NCBI GenBank assembly: GCA_035650355.1
Contig: DASRHT010000101.1
Span: 141,994-205,993, forward strand
DNA length: 64,000 nucleotides
Reading direction: 5' to 3'
Source of the DNA: DASRHT01 sp035650355
Lineage (GTDB): Bacteria > Chloroflexota > Ktedonobacteria > Ktedonobacterales > Ktedonobacteraceae
Shown here: positions 7,078-15,132 of the stretch, piece after piece
Numbering within the stretch: position 1 is the stretch's first letter
How the letters are laid out: each line of letters starts with the position of its first letter
The notes under the pieces: model-generated
What the model saw: the letters and a program-made list of their open reading frames with translations, nothing else
The model's database searches: none
What the model was told of the DNA's origin: nothing
Program-made: the position numbers and the translations under genes

Positions 7078-9375
7078 CTAGTATGTTTTAGCCTTACGTT
7101 CTGCTGGTCCTTTTGTCTCTCCCACCGCGTAGGGGAACATTTTCGGCGTGTCTTCGGGTGTAAAGTTGACGGTATAGCCATCGACAGCGGGTGATTCGGG
7201 CTGATCCAGTTTTTCAATGGTGGCGGCGCAGACCTTATACTCGGGTATTTTCACCACCTGGTCAACTGCCGGATTGGTAAGCTGATTGACCGCGTGCTCG
7301 TGTCCGTAATGATAAGGCACAAAGAGCGTATCCGGCCTCACCGTTGGCACAACCAGGGCTTTGATCTTCATCGAGCTGCGAGGGGTGCGCAGGCGCACAA
7401 TCTCTTGATCTTTGATGCCCAGGCGTTGCGCAGCTTGCGGATGGATCTCGACCCAGGGTTCGGGCGCCTGCGAGTTGAGGAAGCCCAGCCGCCGCGTCTG
7501 ATTGCCGGTCAGGTAGTGGTAGACGATACGGCCCGTGGTCAGGCGGAATGGATATGCCGGACCAGGCTCCTCCGCCGGTGGTCGATAGGCCACGGGAAAC
7601 ATTCTGGCTTTGCCGTCCGGGAAGGCGAAACGTTCGGTGAACAGGCGCGGCGTGCCGGGATGGTCCGGCGCGGGACAGGGCCAGAATACTCCCTCTTCTT
7701 CCTCGATCCGTTCCCAGCTAATGCCGTAATAATCGGAGACCCCGCCTTTTGACGCGATCCGTAGCTCTTCCCAGATATCAAGCGCCGATTGATAAGGGAA
7801 GAACTTGCCTTTGCCCAGCCTCCTGGCAAGCTCACAGAGGATCTGCCAGTCGCAGCGAGCCTCACCGGGTGGCTCTGCCGCCTGGTTGATTTTGACAACC
7901 CGCCCCTCCAGATTGGTCGTCGTGCCTTCGTCCTCGCACCAGACGGTGCCGGGCAGGACCACATCGGCAAGCTCAGCAGTTTCCGAGAGAAAGAAATCGA
8001 CCACGACGAGCGGATCAAGCCTGCTGAGAGCCTGCTTGACAATATGATTGTCAGGTAGCGAGACCATCAGATTAGAGCAGGCGATCATGCAGCTTTTAAT
8101 TTCTCCATCAGCCATTAGAGGCACCATCTCCGTGGCTGCCGCGCCCTCCCAGGGCAGTTCATCGACAGGAATGCCCCAGACATCGGCAATGTACTGGCGC
8201 TCTGCTGGCACGTCGATGTGGCGATAGCCGGGGAGCTGGTTGGCTTTCTGCCCAACTTCACGACCGCCCTGGCCGTTGCCCTGTCCTGTAATCATCATGG
8301 TGCCGCTACCCGGTTTGCCAACCTGGCCGCGAGCAAGGGCAAGGTTAATGCAGGAGAGGCAGGTATCGACGCCGTGGCTGCTATGCTCGATCCCTTTGCC
8401 GTGCATAATCAGCGAGTGGTTAGCCCGGCCATAGAGGCGAGCGGCAGCCAGGATGCGCTCGGCGGGCACGCCACAGATGTTTTGCGCATACTCCGGCGTA
8501 AATGGTTCCACCTCAGCCCGCGCCTGCTCCCAACCGTTCGTGCGGTCGCGCAGGTAATCTTCATCAATCATGCCGTCAACGATGAGCTGGCGCAGGATAG
8601 CATTGAGCAGGGCCACGTCTGTGCCGGGGCGAACGGGTAGCCAGAGATCGGCGGTGCGCGCAATGGGCGTTTCGCGTGGGTCCGCTACAATCAGGCTGGC
8701 CCCTTTATCGCGGGCGCGCCAGACCCACTGCATCATAATGGGGAAGCACTCGGCGATATTGACGCCAACAACCATCATACAATCGGTTAGCGGGATATCA
8801 GTCATCGGTAGCGGCGCGCGGTCAAGGCCGAAGGCTTTGGCGTACGCGCCCGCCGAAGAGGACATGCACAGGCGCCCGTTGTAGTCGATATGGCGCGTCC
8901 CCAGCGCAACGCGGGCAAATTTTCCCATTAGATAGCACTTCTCATTGGTCATAGAGGAGCCGCTATAAATGGCAACAGCATCCTTCCCGTGCTCTGCCTG
9001 GATCTGCTGCCAGCGATCTACGATATAAGTAAGTGCCTCGTCCCAGGTGGCGCGCTCAAGCTTGCCGCCTTTGCCACCGCGCCGGATCATCGGATAGGTC
9101 AGGCGGTCGGGATGCCCTACCTGCTGGTAGGCCACCACGCCTTTGGGGCAGAGCGAGCCGCGATTATGGCGATAGTTGCGTGGCTCGACCCCGATGACCT
9201 TGCCCTCGTACACTTTTAAATACATACCGCACTGTACGCCGCAGAAGCTGCAATGCGTCGGGACTAGCATCTCGGCGATCCGCGTAGCCTCCTGCCATCC
9301 TGATTCGGGCCTGCCGCTGGATTGAAAATCGTAGTTAAAGTCGCGCTTTTGAAAAAAGTCCTTGTTAATGGACAT
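7078..9375 (-). CDS. NasA/NarB-type molybdopterin oxidoreductase (probable nitrate reductase)
   Basis: A 765-residue bis-MGD enzyme of the DMSO reductase family. The N-terminal [4Fe-4S] ligands are C42, C45, C49 and C76 (CSFCGVQCG ... SLCPKG). Cys170 in NGRLCMSSSAG is in the position of the molybdenum ligand, as in assimilatory or periplasmic nitrate reductases rather than selenocysteine formate dehydrogenases. GNGQGGREVGQKANQLPGYR matches the nitrate reductase signature region. A narK-type transporter gene lies divergently beyond the operon and supports nitrate as substrate. There is no Tat signal, so the site is cytoplasmic. A formate dehydrogenase activity cannot be fully excluded. The ATG follows AAGGAG, and the ~97-bp intergenic element lies just upstream. 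Confidence 0.85.
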   Translation of the reverse strand: MSINKDFFQKRDFNYDFQSSGRPESGWQEATRIAEMLVPTHCSFCGVQCGMYLKVYEGKVIGVEPRNYRHNRGSLCPKGVVAYQQVGHPDRLTYPMIRRGGKGGKLERATWDEALTYIVDRWQQIQAEHGKDAVAIYSGSSMTNEKCYLMGKFARVALGTRHIDYNGRLCMSSSAGAYAKAFGLDRAPLPMTDIPLTDCMMVVGVNIAECFPIMMQWVWRARDKGASLIVADPRETPIARTADLWLPVRPGTDVALLNAILRQLIVDGMIDEDYLRDRTNGWEQARAEVEPFTPEYAQNICGVPAERILAAARLYGRANHSLIMHGKGIEHSSHGVDTCLSCINLALARGQVGKPGSGTMMITGQGNGQGGREVGQKANQLPGYRHIDVPAERQYIADVWGIPVDELPWEGAAATEMVPLMADGEIKSCMIACSNLMVSLPDNHIVKQALSRLDPLVVVDFFLSETAELADVVLPGTVWCEDEGTTTNLEGRVVKINQAAEPPGEARCDWQILCELARRLGKGKFFPYQSALDIWEELRIASKGGVSDYYGISWERIEEEEGVFWPCPAPDHPGTPRLFTERFAFPDGKARMFPVAYRPPAEEPGPAYPFRLTTGRIVYHYLTGNQTRRLGFLNSQAPEPWVEIHPQAAQRLGIKDQEIVRLRTPRSSMKIKALVVPTVRPDTLFVPYHYGHEHAVNQLTNPAVDQVVKIPEYKVCAATIEKLDQPESPAVDGYTVNFTPEDTPKMFPYAVGETKGPAERKAKTY

Positions 9376-9394
9376 GAATGTGCTCCTTAAAACG

Positions 9395-9492
9395 CATTTC
9401 CGCTTGACATCTTCGAGTTTGATGCTATACTTCCCCTCTAAGGGAGGCGGGGAGCCAGTGGCTATCTCGACCCGCTTGAGGGTACTGAAATG
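9395..9492 (+). repeat. Dispersed ~97-bp intergenic element, copy 2
   Basis: Starts CATTTCCGCTTGACATC and ends CGCTTGAGGGTACTGAAATG. The plus-strand promoter is near consensus: TTGACA (9404-9409), 16 bp, TATACT (9426-9431). It lies between the stop of the NarI-like gene (5 bp away) and the start of the molybdoenzyme gene, so it is inside the leader of the latter and would be transcribed against the operon. Confidence 0.8.
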
Positions 9493-9497
9493 AGAAA

Positions 9498-10619
9498 TTA
9501 GAGGAAATGCTTGCCCATGAGGCGGTAATACGCTTCACCGCGCAAGAGTCTCTTGCACGTTGGACAATAGTCCTGTAGCGTCCCCAGACCGTCTCCCAAA
9601 CTATAATCCTGCTCCAGGTCGTTAAGCACCCCTTTGAGATCATAAATGAACTGTTGGGATGGGAACTCCTCACCACAACGCTTGCAATGATTCTGCTCTA
9701 CACTGCCATCCTGTTGAGATGACACTCGACCATTCTGTTGCGCTGGCGTCTCATAATGTTCGACGTGCTGATTGACCTCCTGGTACAGTGTCACGCCTAC
9801 GCTGGCCGGGCGCTGGATGATATGGAAGAATTTGCCAAAGGGAATCGCCAGCAGCCAGATGACGACTGTTGCCTGGTGGGTAAGTGAGATAAACCAGTAA
9901 AATCTCCCTCCCCACCACATTGACGAGGCGGTGAGGGCCAGGCCGGTGACCGCGATGGCGACCAGCAAAATTAATGGTACCAGGTCGAACCCAAAGCGCT
10001 GGATGGCTAGCAGCCCGGCGTTGGTCACGCGTCGCCAGAGCGCGATTGCCACGCCGATGATCAACAAAACTGCCGTGAAGTCCAGCGCATGGTAGATAGC
10101 AAAGCCTGTTCCTGCCGCGATAGGGAAGGTGAACATAGGAAAGCCAAAAAACCACGCCTGATAGCCGTCTGGCGGGATCAGCGTGAAGCGCAGCCAGCCA
10201 AAGGTGAGCGGTACGGTAATCAGGAGCGAGAGGATCACGCCCCAGAAAATAGCCATATGCATAATCCAGCGCTGGCGTCCTCTTTTCAGGATAAAGGGCT
10301 GTGCCAGTAAGTCGGTCCACCAGGCTTTGGGAATGAGAAAGGTGTAGCGCCGGAAGTTGCGCCATGAAAGGAAGTTGACCCAGCCCGCTCGGAAATAGCG
10401 CCAGGTTGGCGGACGGCCAATCCAGAGGGTGTATCGATAAGCCAGCGCGCCTGCCGCAAAGACAGTAGCCACGGCATAACCGATCAGCGCCGAATCAAAG
10501 TTGCGCAGCTCCTGCGAGCCAATCACAATTAAAATAATTAACACTGCTACCACCAGAATAGCGATAGAAGCGGCTGATACTACACGATAATTCCTCTGCT
10601 GTTGCGTATTGCTTGCCAC
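9498..10619 (-). CDS. NarI-like membrane cytochrome b protein with C-terminal zinc-ribbon-like motif
   Basis: About 373 residues from a GTG at 10619, which has AAAAGGAGAAGAAGGA ahead of it. The frame extends further upstream to 10658, but only through a dispersed repeat. About seven membrane spans cover the first 290 residues. Histidines in or next to helices (IMHMAIF, IYHALDF, LTHQATV, and KFFHIIQRP) resemble the haem-b ligands of NarI/HdrE-type quinol oxidoreductases. The tail has two CxxC pairs (CKRC, CPTC). It is first in the minus-strand operon and is the likely quinol-side electron donor to the ferredoxin/Rieske/molybdoenzyme set. Confidence 0.75.
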   Translation of the reverse strand: MASNTQQQRNYRVVSAASIAILVVAVLIILIVIGSQELRNFDSALIGYAVATVFAAGALAYRYTLWIGRPPTWRYFRAGWVNFLSWRNFRRYTFLIPKAWWTDLLAQPFILKRGRQRWIMHMAIFWGVILSLLITVPLTFGWLRFTLIPPDGYQAWFFGFPMFTFPIAAGTGFAIYHALDFTAVLLIIGVAIALWRRVTNAGLLAIQRFGFDLVPLILLVAIAVTGLALTASSMWWGGRFYWFISLTHQATVVIWLLAIPFGKFFHIIQRPASVGVTLYQEVNQHVEHYETPAQQNGRVSSQQDGSVEQNHCKRCGEEFPSQQFIYDLKGVLNDLEQDYSLGDGLGTLQDYCPTCKRLLRGEAYYRLMGKHFL

Positions 10620-10646
10620 TCCTTCTTCTCCTTTTCGCCTGCCATA

Positions 10647-10672
10647 GGGCAACCGCAAGGGATTGCCTCTAC
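10647..10672. repeat. Short dispersed repeat (GGGCAACCGCAAGGGATTGC type)
   Basis: Complement of the GTAGGGGCAATCCCTTGCGG repeat seen at 5485, 47450 and 47488. It lies just upstream of the NarI-like gene and accounts for the extended reading frame there. The rest of 10620-10941 has no gene and should hold the divergent promoters of this operon and narK. I cannot single out a convincing pair of boxes. Confidence 0.75.
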
Positions 10673-10941
10673 CATTGGCAGCGAGATTCCTCTATGTTAG
10701 ATACGAATGGTACCGGCTGATATATACACGTTTTAAAGTGCTTTCAGGGTCCTGGTAAAATCTGTGATATCGATGTGATGGGAAAGCGATTTGCTGTGAC
10801 ACGGGTGCAACATTTTTCGCGTGTTAATGCTAAAGACGAAAGACTATATGTCATGAAGCTTGTTCATGGTTCGATAGATACATGCCTGAACAGAGGGAAG
10901 CTGCACTATCAAAAGAACTTTTTATTGGAGGATATATATTT

Positions 10942-11321
10942 ATGATGAATAGTCGGAAAGCATATCTTGCACTGGGCATGGCGACGCTGGCTTTTATCGT
11001 CTCGTTTGCTGCCTGGTCGCTGCTATCGTCACTGGCTCCTCAGCTTCAGCAGCAGTATCGGATTGACGATTTCTGGATTAGCGTGATCATCGCGGTTCCG
11101 GTGATCCTGGGATCGCTGGCGCGTATCCCTATGGGCATACTGACAGACCGTTTTGGCGGGCGCAGGATGATGACCGGGTTACTGCTCTTCTCGGTTATTC
11201 CTATGTTGGGAATGACGACGGCTGCAAATATGGCGGGCTTTCTTATCTGGGGCTTTTTCCTGGGAGTGGTTGGTAGTAGTTTCGCGATTGGGGTGCCGTA
11301 TGTCAATCGTTGGTTTACGCC
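10942..11321 (+). pseudogene. narK: narK-type nitrate/nitrite MFS transporter, 5' part (interrupted)
   Basis: First 126 codons of an MFS transporter starting at ATG 10942 with GGAGG at 10927-10931. The first helices and the inter-helix motif RIPMGILTDRFGGRR are typical of the NarK/NasA group, and the frame reaches GVPYVNRWFTP. At 11320-11321 the gene is cut by the integrated element, and the frame then runs into unrelated codons and stops at 11454. The missing rest is at 20338-21153. Joined, the two parts give NRWFTPERQGLVVGIFG and a 397-residue protein, the normal NarK length. Loss of transport is expected while the element is integrated. It also suggests that nitrate uptake is either dispensable or served by another gene. 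Confidence 0.92.
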
Positions 11322-11330
11322 CGTAAACCA
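11311..11330. other. attL, left junction of the integrated element
   Basis: TGGTTTACGCCCGTAAACCA is a near-perfect palindrome: 9-bp arms TGGTTTACG (chromosome) and CGTAAACCA (element) around a central CC at 11320-11321. The 8 bp TACGCCCG (11316-11323) recur at the right junction (20334-20341) and are the shared core. The stop codon of the integrase gene (TAA, 11317-11315) lies across the chromosomal edge of the core. Confidence 0.85.
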
Positions 11331-13357
11331 TCATTTTTGTTGTCTGTTGGTTTTAGCCAATAAAACGCGCTGTCTGCTATCTCTTCGAGAGGGTCAAGGT
11401 TTAGTTCCTCAAGTATTCCAATGTCTTGTGATGTATGGGACTCATGGGCATTAGACGTATTGAGATACACACGCCGCTTAATTTCCTGAATGTTTGCCCG
11501 TCTTACTATGGCTTCCCAAGTGCGTCCAGGAAACCTTTGCAAGATGTTCGCTCTATCTGCTTGTGGGTATATCTCCTCTAGAGCTTTTAATTCGTCTTTA
11601 TCCCACTTATTCCCGTGTTCGCCCTTACGTCGATAAACATAGCCGGTTACGGTACAGTCAAGTAACGGTTTAAAAGCAATCTCCATCTTTATGAAGTGTG
11701 GAGAAGCCGACGAGATCGTGACGGACTCAGTAACTAAATTGACAAACCTGAGTTGCTTATTGAACTTTAAGCCTTTCCAATCGTTCAACACGCACTCTAT
11801 CAGGTCCTTGCATTCCTCCGCTTCTTTCTTGTCGTTAGCCACTTGCTTACTTTTAGCCACAAGTGCTTTGTATGCGTCGTTCAATTGTTTGAGCTTGCGA
11901 ACCTGGACGCGGTATTCTTCCACATTGTCTTCTTCCTCTGCAACCGCCTTTAATCGCTCATGCTTGTTGATAAGCTTTTGCGCTTGCTCTATCTGACTGT
12001 CGATACTGCTTACCTCTTCCTCTTTTTCGTTCTGTAGATGTCTTAGTTTTGCATAAAGCCCGTTCTCAATGTTCCCCTCTTTTTCCTCTTGTTCACGACG
12101 TTTGGCCAACACGTTTAGTAACGCGTGAACAAACGCCGTATCTAAGAGCTTAATATCTAAGAAAAGCGCATCACCTCTGTTGTATGAGTCTTGGGCGCGT
12201 CTTACTACGTATTTTTGTGAGGAAGCGTAAGGGTAGACAGGCCCAATGTCAGATTTAATTACATCTTGCAATAGGGCTTTTATCTGTTCAGGTTTTTTGT
12301 GTGTGGGATACGCGGGCTTTTTCTCGTTTAGTTCCCCGTCAGGAGTGTATTTCGAGAGCCGACCATGCGCGTACCAGAAGTCTTCTTCTGGTACAATTGC
12401 CGTGTGATTGTCCTTGCTCACTATGACGCCATTCCACACATACCAGCCAATATAGATATAGTTAGTCAGCAAGCCAATAAGACCGTCCCTGTTAACGAGT
12501 GCATACCCGTCCTCCAGGCGTGTGGGTGACACATGGGGAACATGGTCAACACCAACAAAAAGAGGAAAGCGGAAGTTAGTTTGTAGTAGCTCCCGTCCTA
12601 ATGCCTGAACACTTCCGTTTAGTTCTCGAAACCGCTTGAACAGGTACCGGACGCGTTCCGCATGCGGTTCATAGGGAACGTGTTTTTTGTATGTGGGGCT
12701 GTCTTCAGCATAGTCTACTATGTAACCCATTGAAACGGCACCACCACCATAGGTTTTATCAATAAAAATAGCCCTATTCTTCGCGGGTATCAACTTCCCG
12801 TGTACAACTTCGTCTATAAAATCGGCAGCTTCCTCAAACTTGTCATAGAGTGCCTTATTGTCTGCTCTGTTAGAGGGCCAATAAATGCGGTGGTAGGTAA
12901 TAACGGGGATATCATGCCGTGTGCATAGGTCAAGAAAAGTTGAGCTTTGAATGCGGGTAAGGTCTCGAAATAGTCTCGAAGCATCATACGCAGCTACCGC
13001 TTTAATCTCCCCGCGCTCTATCATGCTGTACAGCTTGTTCATATCAACGCGTTGATCTATGCGCTTTTGTCCAGATACCCCTTGATCGTTGTCGAACTTT
13101 ATGATGTTACCAGCATTCCAACCATACCGCACAAGCTTCTTTTTTAAGTCTTCGTCTTGAAGCGCGGTACTCTGCTTATTTTTCTTTACCTGCTTTTCAG
13201 TCGATTGGCGGATGTATTGTCCGATTAGATACGCTGTTGGCAGGTTGCGACTAAAACCCTCGTTGCTTTCCAGTTCTTCTAACGCTTCCTCTAGTGTGCG
13301 TAGTCTCTTTTGCATCTTGCTTATCTCTCCTCGCTTGCTTTCCATAGTGGCATTCAT
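11315..13357 (-). CDS. Large serine recombinase (integrase)
   Basis: A 680-residue site-specific recombinase. The resolvase domain has the nucleophile in YIRQSTEKQ (Ser52) and the conserved AYDASRLFRD (about 139-148). A recombinase domain follows (about 200-330), then a long coiled coil (about 420-530: EEEVSSIDSQIEQAQKLINK). The C-terminal region carries a WDKDELKALEEIYPQAD helix-turn-helix-like segment. No CxxC zinc-ribbon pairs are visible. It lies at the left edge of the element next to attL, as expected for its integrase. Its last sense codons (CGG GCG) and stop (TAA) fall in the attachment core. In the excised circle the frame would instead continue TAT CCT AGT for 21 more codons to a TGA. 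Confidence 0.95.
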   Translation of the reverse strand: MNATMESKRGEISKMQKRLRTLEEALEELESNEGFSRNLPTAYLIGQYIRQSTEKQVKKNKQSTALQDEDLKKKLVRYGWNAGNIIKFDNDQGVSGQKRIDQRVDMNKLYSMIERGEIKAVAAYDASRLFRDLTRIQSSTFLDLCTRHDIPVITYHRIYWPSNRADNKALYDKFEEAADFIDEVVHGKLIPAKNRAIFIDKTYGGGAVSMGYIVDYAEDSPTYKKHVPYEPHAERVRYLFKRFRELNGSVQALGRELLQTNFRFPLFVGVDHVPHVSPTRLEDGYALVNRDGLIGLLTNYIYIGWYVWNGVIVSKDNHTAIVPEEDFWYAHGRLSKYTPDGELNEKKPAYPTHKKPEQIKALLQDVIKSDIGPVYPYASSQKYVVRRAQDSYNRGDALFLDIKLLDTAFVHALLNVLAKRREQEEKEGNIENGLYAKLRHLQNEKEEEVSSIDSQIEQAQKLINKHERLKAVAEEEDNVEEYRVQVRKLKQLNDAYKALVAKSKQVANDKKEAEECKDLIECVLNDWKGLKFNKQLRFVNLVTESVTISSASPHFIKMEIAFKPLLDCTVTGYVYRRKGEHGNKWDKDELKALEEIYPQADRANILQRFPGRTWEAIVRRANIQEIKRRVYLNTSNAHESHTSQDIGILEELNLDPLEEIADSAFYWLKPTDNKNDGLRA

Positions 13358-13368
13358 ACCCCTATGGC

Positions 13369-13650
13369 CTATTCTTTTTCAACTACCTGAAACCGGCAAG
13401 GACCTAACAAAAAGCCAACAAAAATACCTAGATACGTGTCTGCATGCTCCGCTCCTTCATAATCGAACTGGTACCGCCCGTCGTCTTGCTGAATAGCAAC
13501 AAACGGGAGCACAACAGACACGCTCAGCGTTGTAGCGTACTCTGGCACTATCCGGCAACCCTCAGCATAAAGCTCTTGTCCCTGTTTGAAACCCTCAGCA
13601 AAAGCCGGATTATCTAGGATGAGCTTAAAATGTTCACCTTCTATGATCAT
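13369..13650 (-). CDS. Small element protein, paralogue 1 of 3
   Basis: 93 residues from the ATG at 13650, chosen because GAGGGGGA lies 7 bp before it; the frame extends upstream but only from a GTG overlapping the next gene. I recognise no family. It shows the same pattern as the next two genes: an N-terminal FAEGFKQG (F..G...G) and a C-terminal LGIFVGFLLG, separated by about 55 residues. It ends 11 bp before the integrase start, in one apparent operon with it. Its role could be regulation of recombination, but that is a guess from position. Confidence 0.75.
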   Translation of the reverse strand: MIIEGEHFKLILDNPAFAEGFKQGQELYAEGCRIVPEYATTLSVSVVLPFVAIQQDDGRYQFDYEGAEHADTYLGIFVGFLLGPCRFQVVEKE

Positions 13651-13738
13651 GGTGCAATCCCCCTCTACAAGCATGAGGGAAACACCATTAGGCGCTCCCT
13701 CATGCAGGGTTGCGAACCCTCTGCTAACTGCAACCCAT

Positions 13739-14014
13739 CTATTTGACGCTGGCAAAAATATCACGGTCTGCTATCAAGCCCTCGCAGAAGCCGACGATGT
13801 AGCCGGCTGTCCACGAATTGCTGTGCTTATTATCTTGCAGGGCTTGTTGCATGAACGCGTGTACCTCAGCATCAGACAGCCGCTTGCCAGCATGTTCGTC
13901 AAAGTATGTGAAGTAGCCGCTAACAGCACCGTCTACGAAATCTGTATCCGTCTGCGCAACGCCCCTTTCGGGTGCAACGACTTTTACGACCTGCTGTGCT
14001 GTAATCCCCACCAT
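13739..14014 (-). CDS. Small element protein, paralogue 2 of 3
   Basis: 91 residues, acidic and soluble, start ATG with GAGGGGAG 4 bp ahead. N-terminal FVDGAVSG and C-terminal TAGYIVGFCEG align with the two glycine motifs of the neighbouring paralogues. The middle is helical (DAEVHAFMQQALQD). No known domain recognised. It lies 4 bp after the upstream paralogue and 88 bp before the downstream one on the minus strand. Confidence 0.8.
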   Translation of the reverse strand: MVGITAQQVVKVVAPERGVAQTDTDFVDGAVSGYFTYFDEHAGKRLSDAEVHAFMQQALQDNKHSNSWTAGYIVGFCEGLIADRDIFASVK

Positions 14015-14018
14015 ACTG

Positions 14019-14276
14019 CTACTCCCCTCTCGTTTGGCGGGTAGAGCGAATTATCCAACCCGTGAGCAGGCCGGCGTCGTGGCGCACCTGTTCTTCTGAT
14101 AATCCGCCTTCTGTCGCTAATTCCGTCAAGTTGGTAACGACTGCTACAATGTCATCTTCTGTTGCTGGGCATGCGAGGTTCCACAAGCAGTTTTCTGGTA
14201 TCGCGCCCGATAGCCCTTCAATAAGCCCATTCTGAAAGTGCTGTGTGTGTGACTCTACGGTAATACCGCTCTGCAT
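14019..14276 (-). CDS. Small element protein, paralogue 3 of 3
   Basis: 85 residues, first gene of the leftward operon that ends in the integrase. The ATG is preceded by GAGGGAGG. It shows FQNGLIEG near the N-terminus and DAGLLTGWIIRS near the C-terminus, the same two-part glycine pattern as paralogues 1 and 2, with a helical middle (EDDIVAVVTNLTELA). Function unknown. A strong promoter lies at 14368-14396. Confidence 0.8.
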   Translation of the reverse strand: MQSGITVESHTQHFQNGLIEGLSGAIPENCLWNLACPATEDDIVAVVTNLTELATEGGLSEEQVRHDAGLLTGWIIRSTRQTRGE

Positions 14277-14367
14277 TAAGACCTCCCTCTTTTATGGTTT
14301 ACTAGCTATCCTTAGTATGTCTGCTCAGCATGGTTGCTAAGAATAGATACTCAGTGTTACTATTGAG

Positions 14368-14396
14368 AATATACACAAACCAGTCTTGAATGTCAA
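14368..14396 (-). promoter_or_regulatory. Promoter of the integrase operon
   Basis: Minus strand TTGACA (14396-14391), 17-bp spacer, TATATT (14373-14368): close to the sigma-70 consensus. It drives the three small genes and the integrase, and lies just ahead of the divergent XRE gene. The regulator is therefore well placed to control it. Confidence 0.75.
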
Positions 14397-14430
14397 CGTT
14401 AATGTTGCTAGAATGAGGAAAATATCCAAG

Positions 14431-14661
14431 ATGAGAGCAAATAGAATGATACGACTAAAGGTTAAGGAAATAGCAGAGTCTAAGCATATCAATATGGCGA
14501 AGCTATCCCGTATGGCGGACCTGAACTATGGTACGATACGCGCTATGTACGAAAATCCTAATAGGGATGTCGCTGTTACCACGCTTGAGAAGATTGCTAA
14601 GGCTCTGAAAGTTGAGGTAACGGACCTCTATGAAATACTGCCGGATGACGATATTGAGTAG
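14431..14661 (+). CDS. XRE-family (Cro/C1-type) regulator
   Basis: A 76-residue DNA-binding protein made almost only of a helix-turn-helix domain: LKVKEIAESKHINMAKLSRMADLNYGTIRAMYENPNRDVAVTTLEKIAKALKV broken as helix 2 (MAKLSRMA) and recognition helix 3 (NYGTIRAMYE). The ATG at 14431 is chosen because GAGGA stands 11 bp upstream; ATG 14413 is also possible. It is the only plus-strand gene of the element and is divergent from the integrase operon, the usual place for the lysogeny-type repressor of a mobile element. Confidence 0.88.
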   Translation: MRANRMIRLKVKEIAESKHINMAKLSRMADLNYGTIRAMYENPNRDVAVTTLEKIAKALKVEVTDLYEILPDDDIE

Positions 14662-14844
14662 CGATATTTAATGACAACATATGAAGTAGTTACTAAGAAA
14701 CTATGTATAATACCTAAATTTCGCACTACAACGAGCAACAGACCACTTTAGCAACGTATCACCGCTAATTTGTCCACTCCATTTCTACCCCCTCAGATTT
14801 CCATATAAACGCGAAATGAGACGCCTGCCTGCTTCCGTGTGCAT

Positions 14845-14958
14845 AGAGACTAGACGGACTGACCCCGATTAACGGCGGGCGGTTACGGGGCGGGGTGGTC
14901 GTTACGGGGAGCGCGGTCATAGTCTAGTCAGTAGCGAGGTAGTGTACATGATACACTA
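14845..14958. other. Repeat-rich noncoding region of the element
   Basis: The gene-free stretch 14662-15056 holds clustered motifs. GACTAGAC-type words occur at about 14849 and 14921. GTTACGGGG occurs twice (about 14882 and 14901). There is a perfect inverted repeat TAGTGTA-CATGA-TACACTA (14940-14958). The same GACTAGAC words recur at 16393-16420. This could be a transfer or replication origin or an operator region; no family match is claimed. Confidence 0.45.
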
Positions 14959-15056
14959 AGCATGTGGCGCTCAGTTTTATATACTGTGGTGTGTGAAACC
15001 GTTACCAGTGTGGGCGCGAAGTGCAGGGTAAGCGGCTTCACACTATATCATTTGCA

Positions 15057-15092
15057 TAAAAATACACCCACAAAGCATAGCTCTGTAGGTGT
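15057..15092 (-). terminator. Terminator of the tyrosine recombinase gene
   Basis: On the minus strand a 9-bp stem ACACCTACA / TGTGGGTGT (15092-15084 with 15072-15064, one G-T pair) followed by ATTTTTATG, 41 bp after the stop codon. Confidence 0.7.
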
Positions 15093-15132
15093 TTCTGTGC
15101 AATATATGCAGGATTTATGTGCTATTTAGCTG

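Noticed and set aside
11322..11454. A distinct C-terminus of the first narK fragment
   Set aside because: The codons after 11321 belong to the mobile element and read out of its integrase frame, so they are not native protein sequence.
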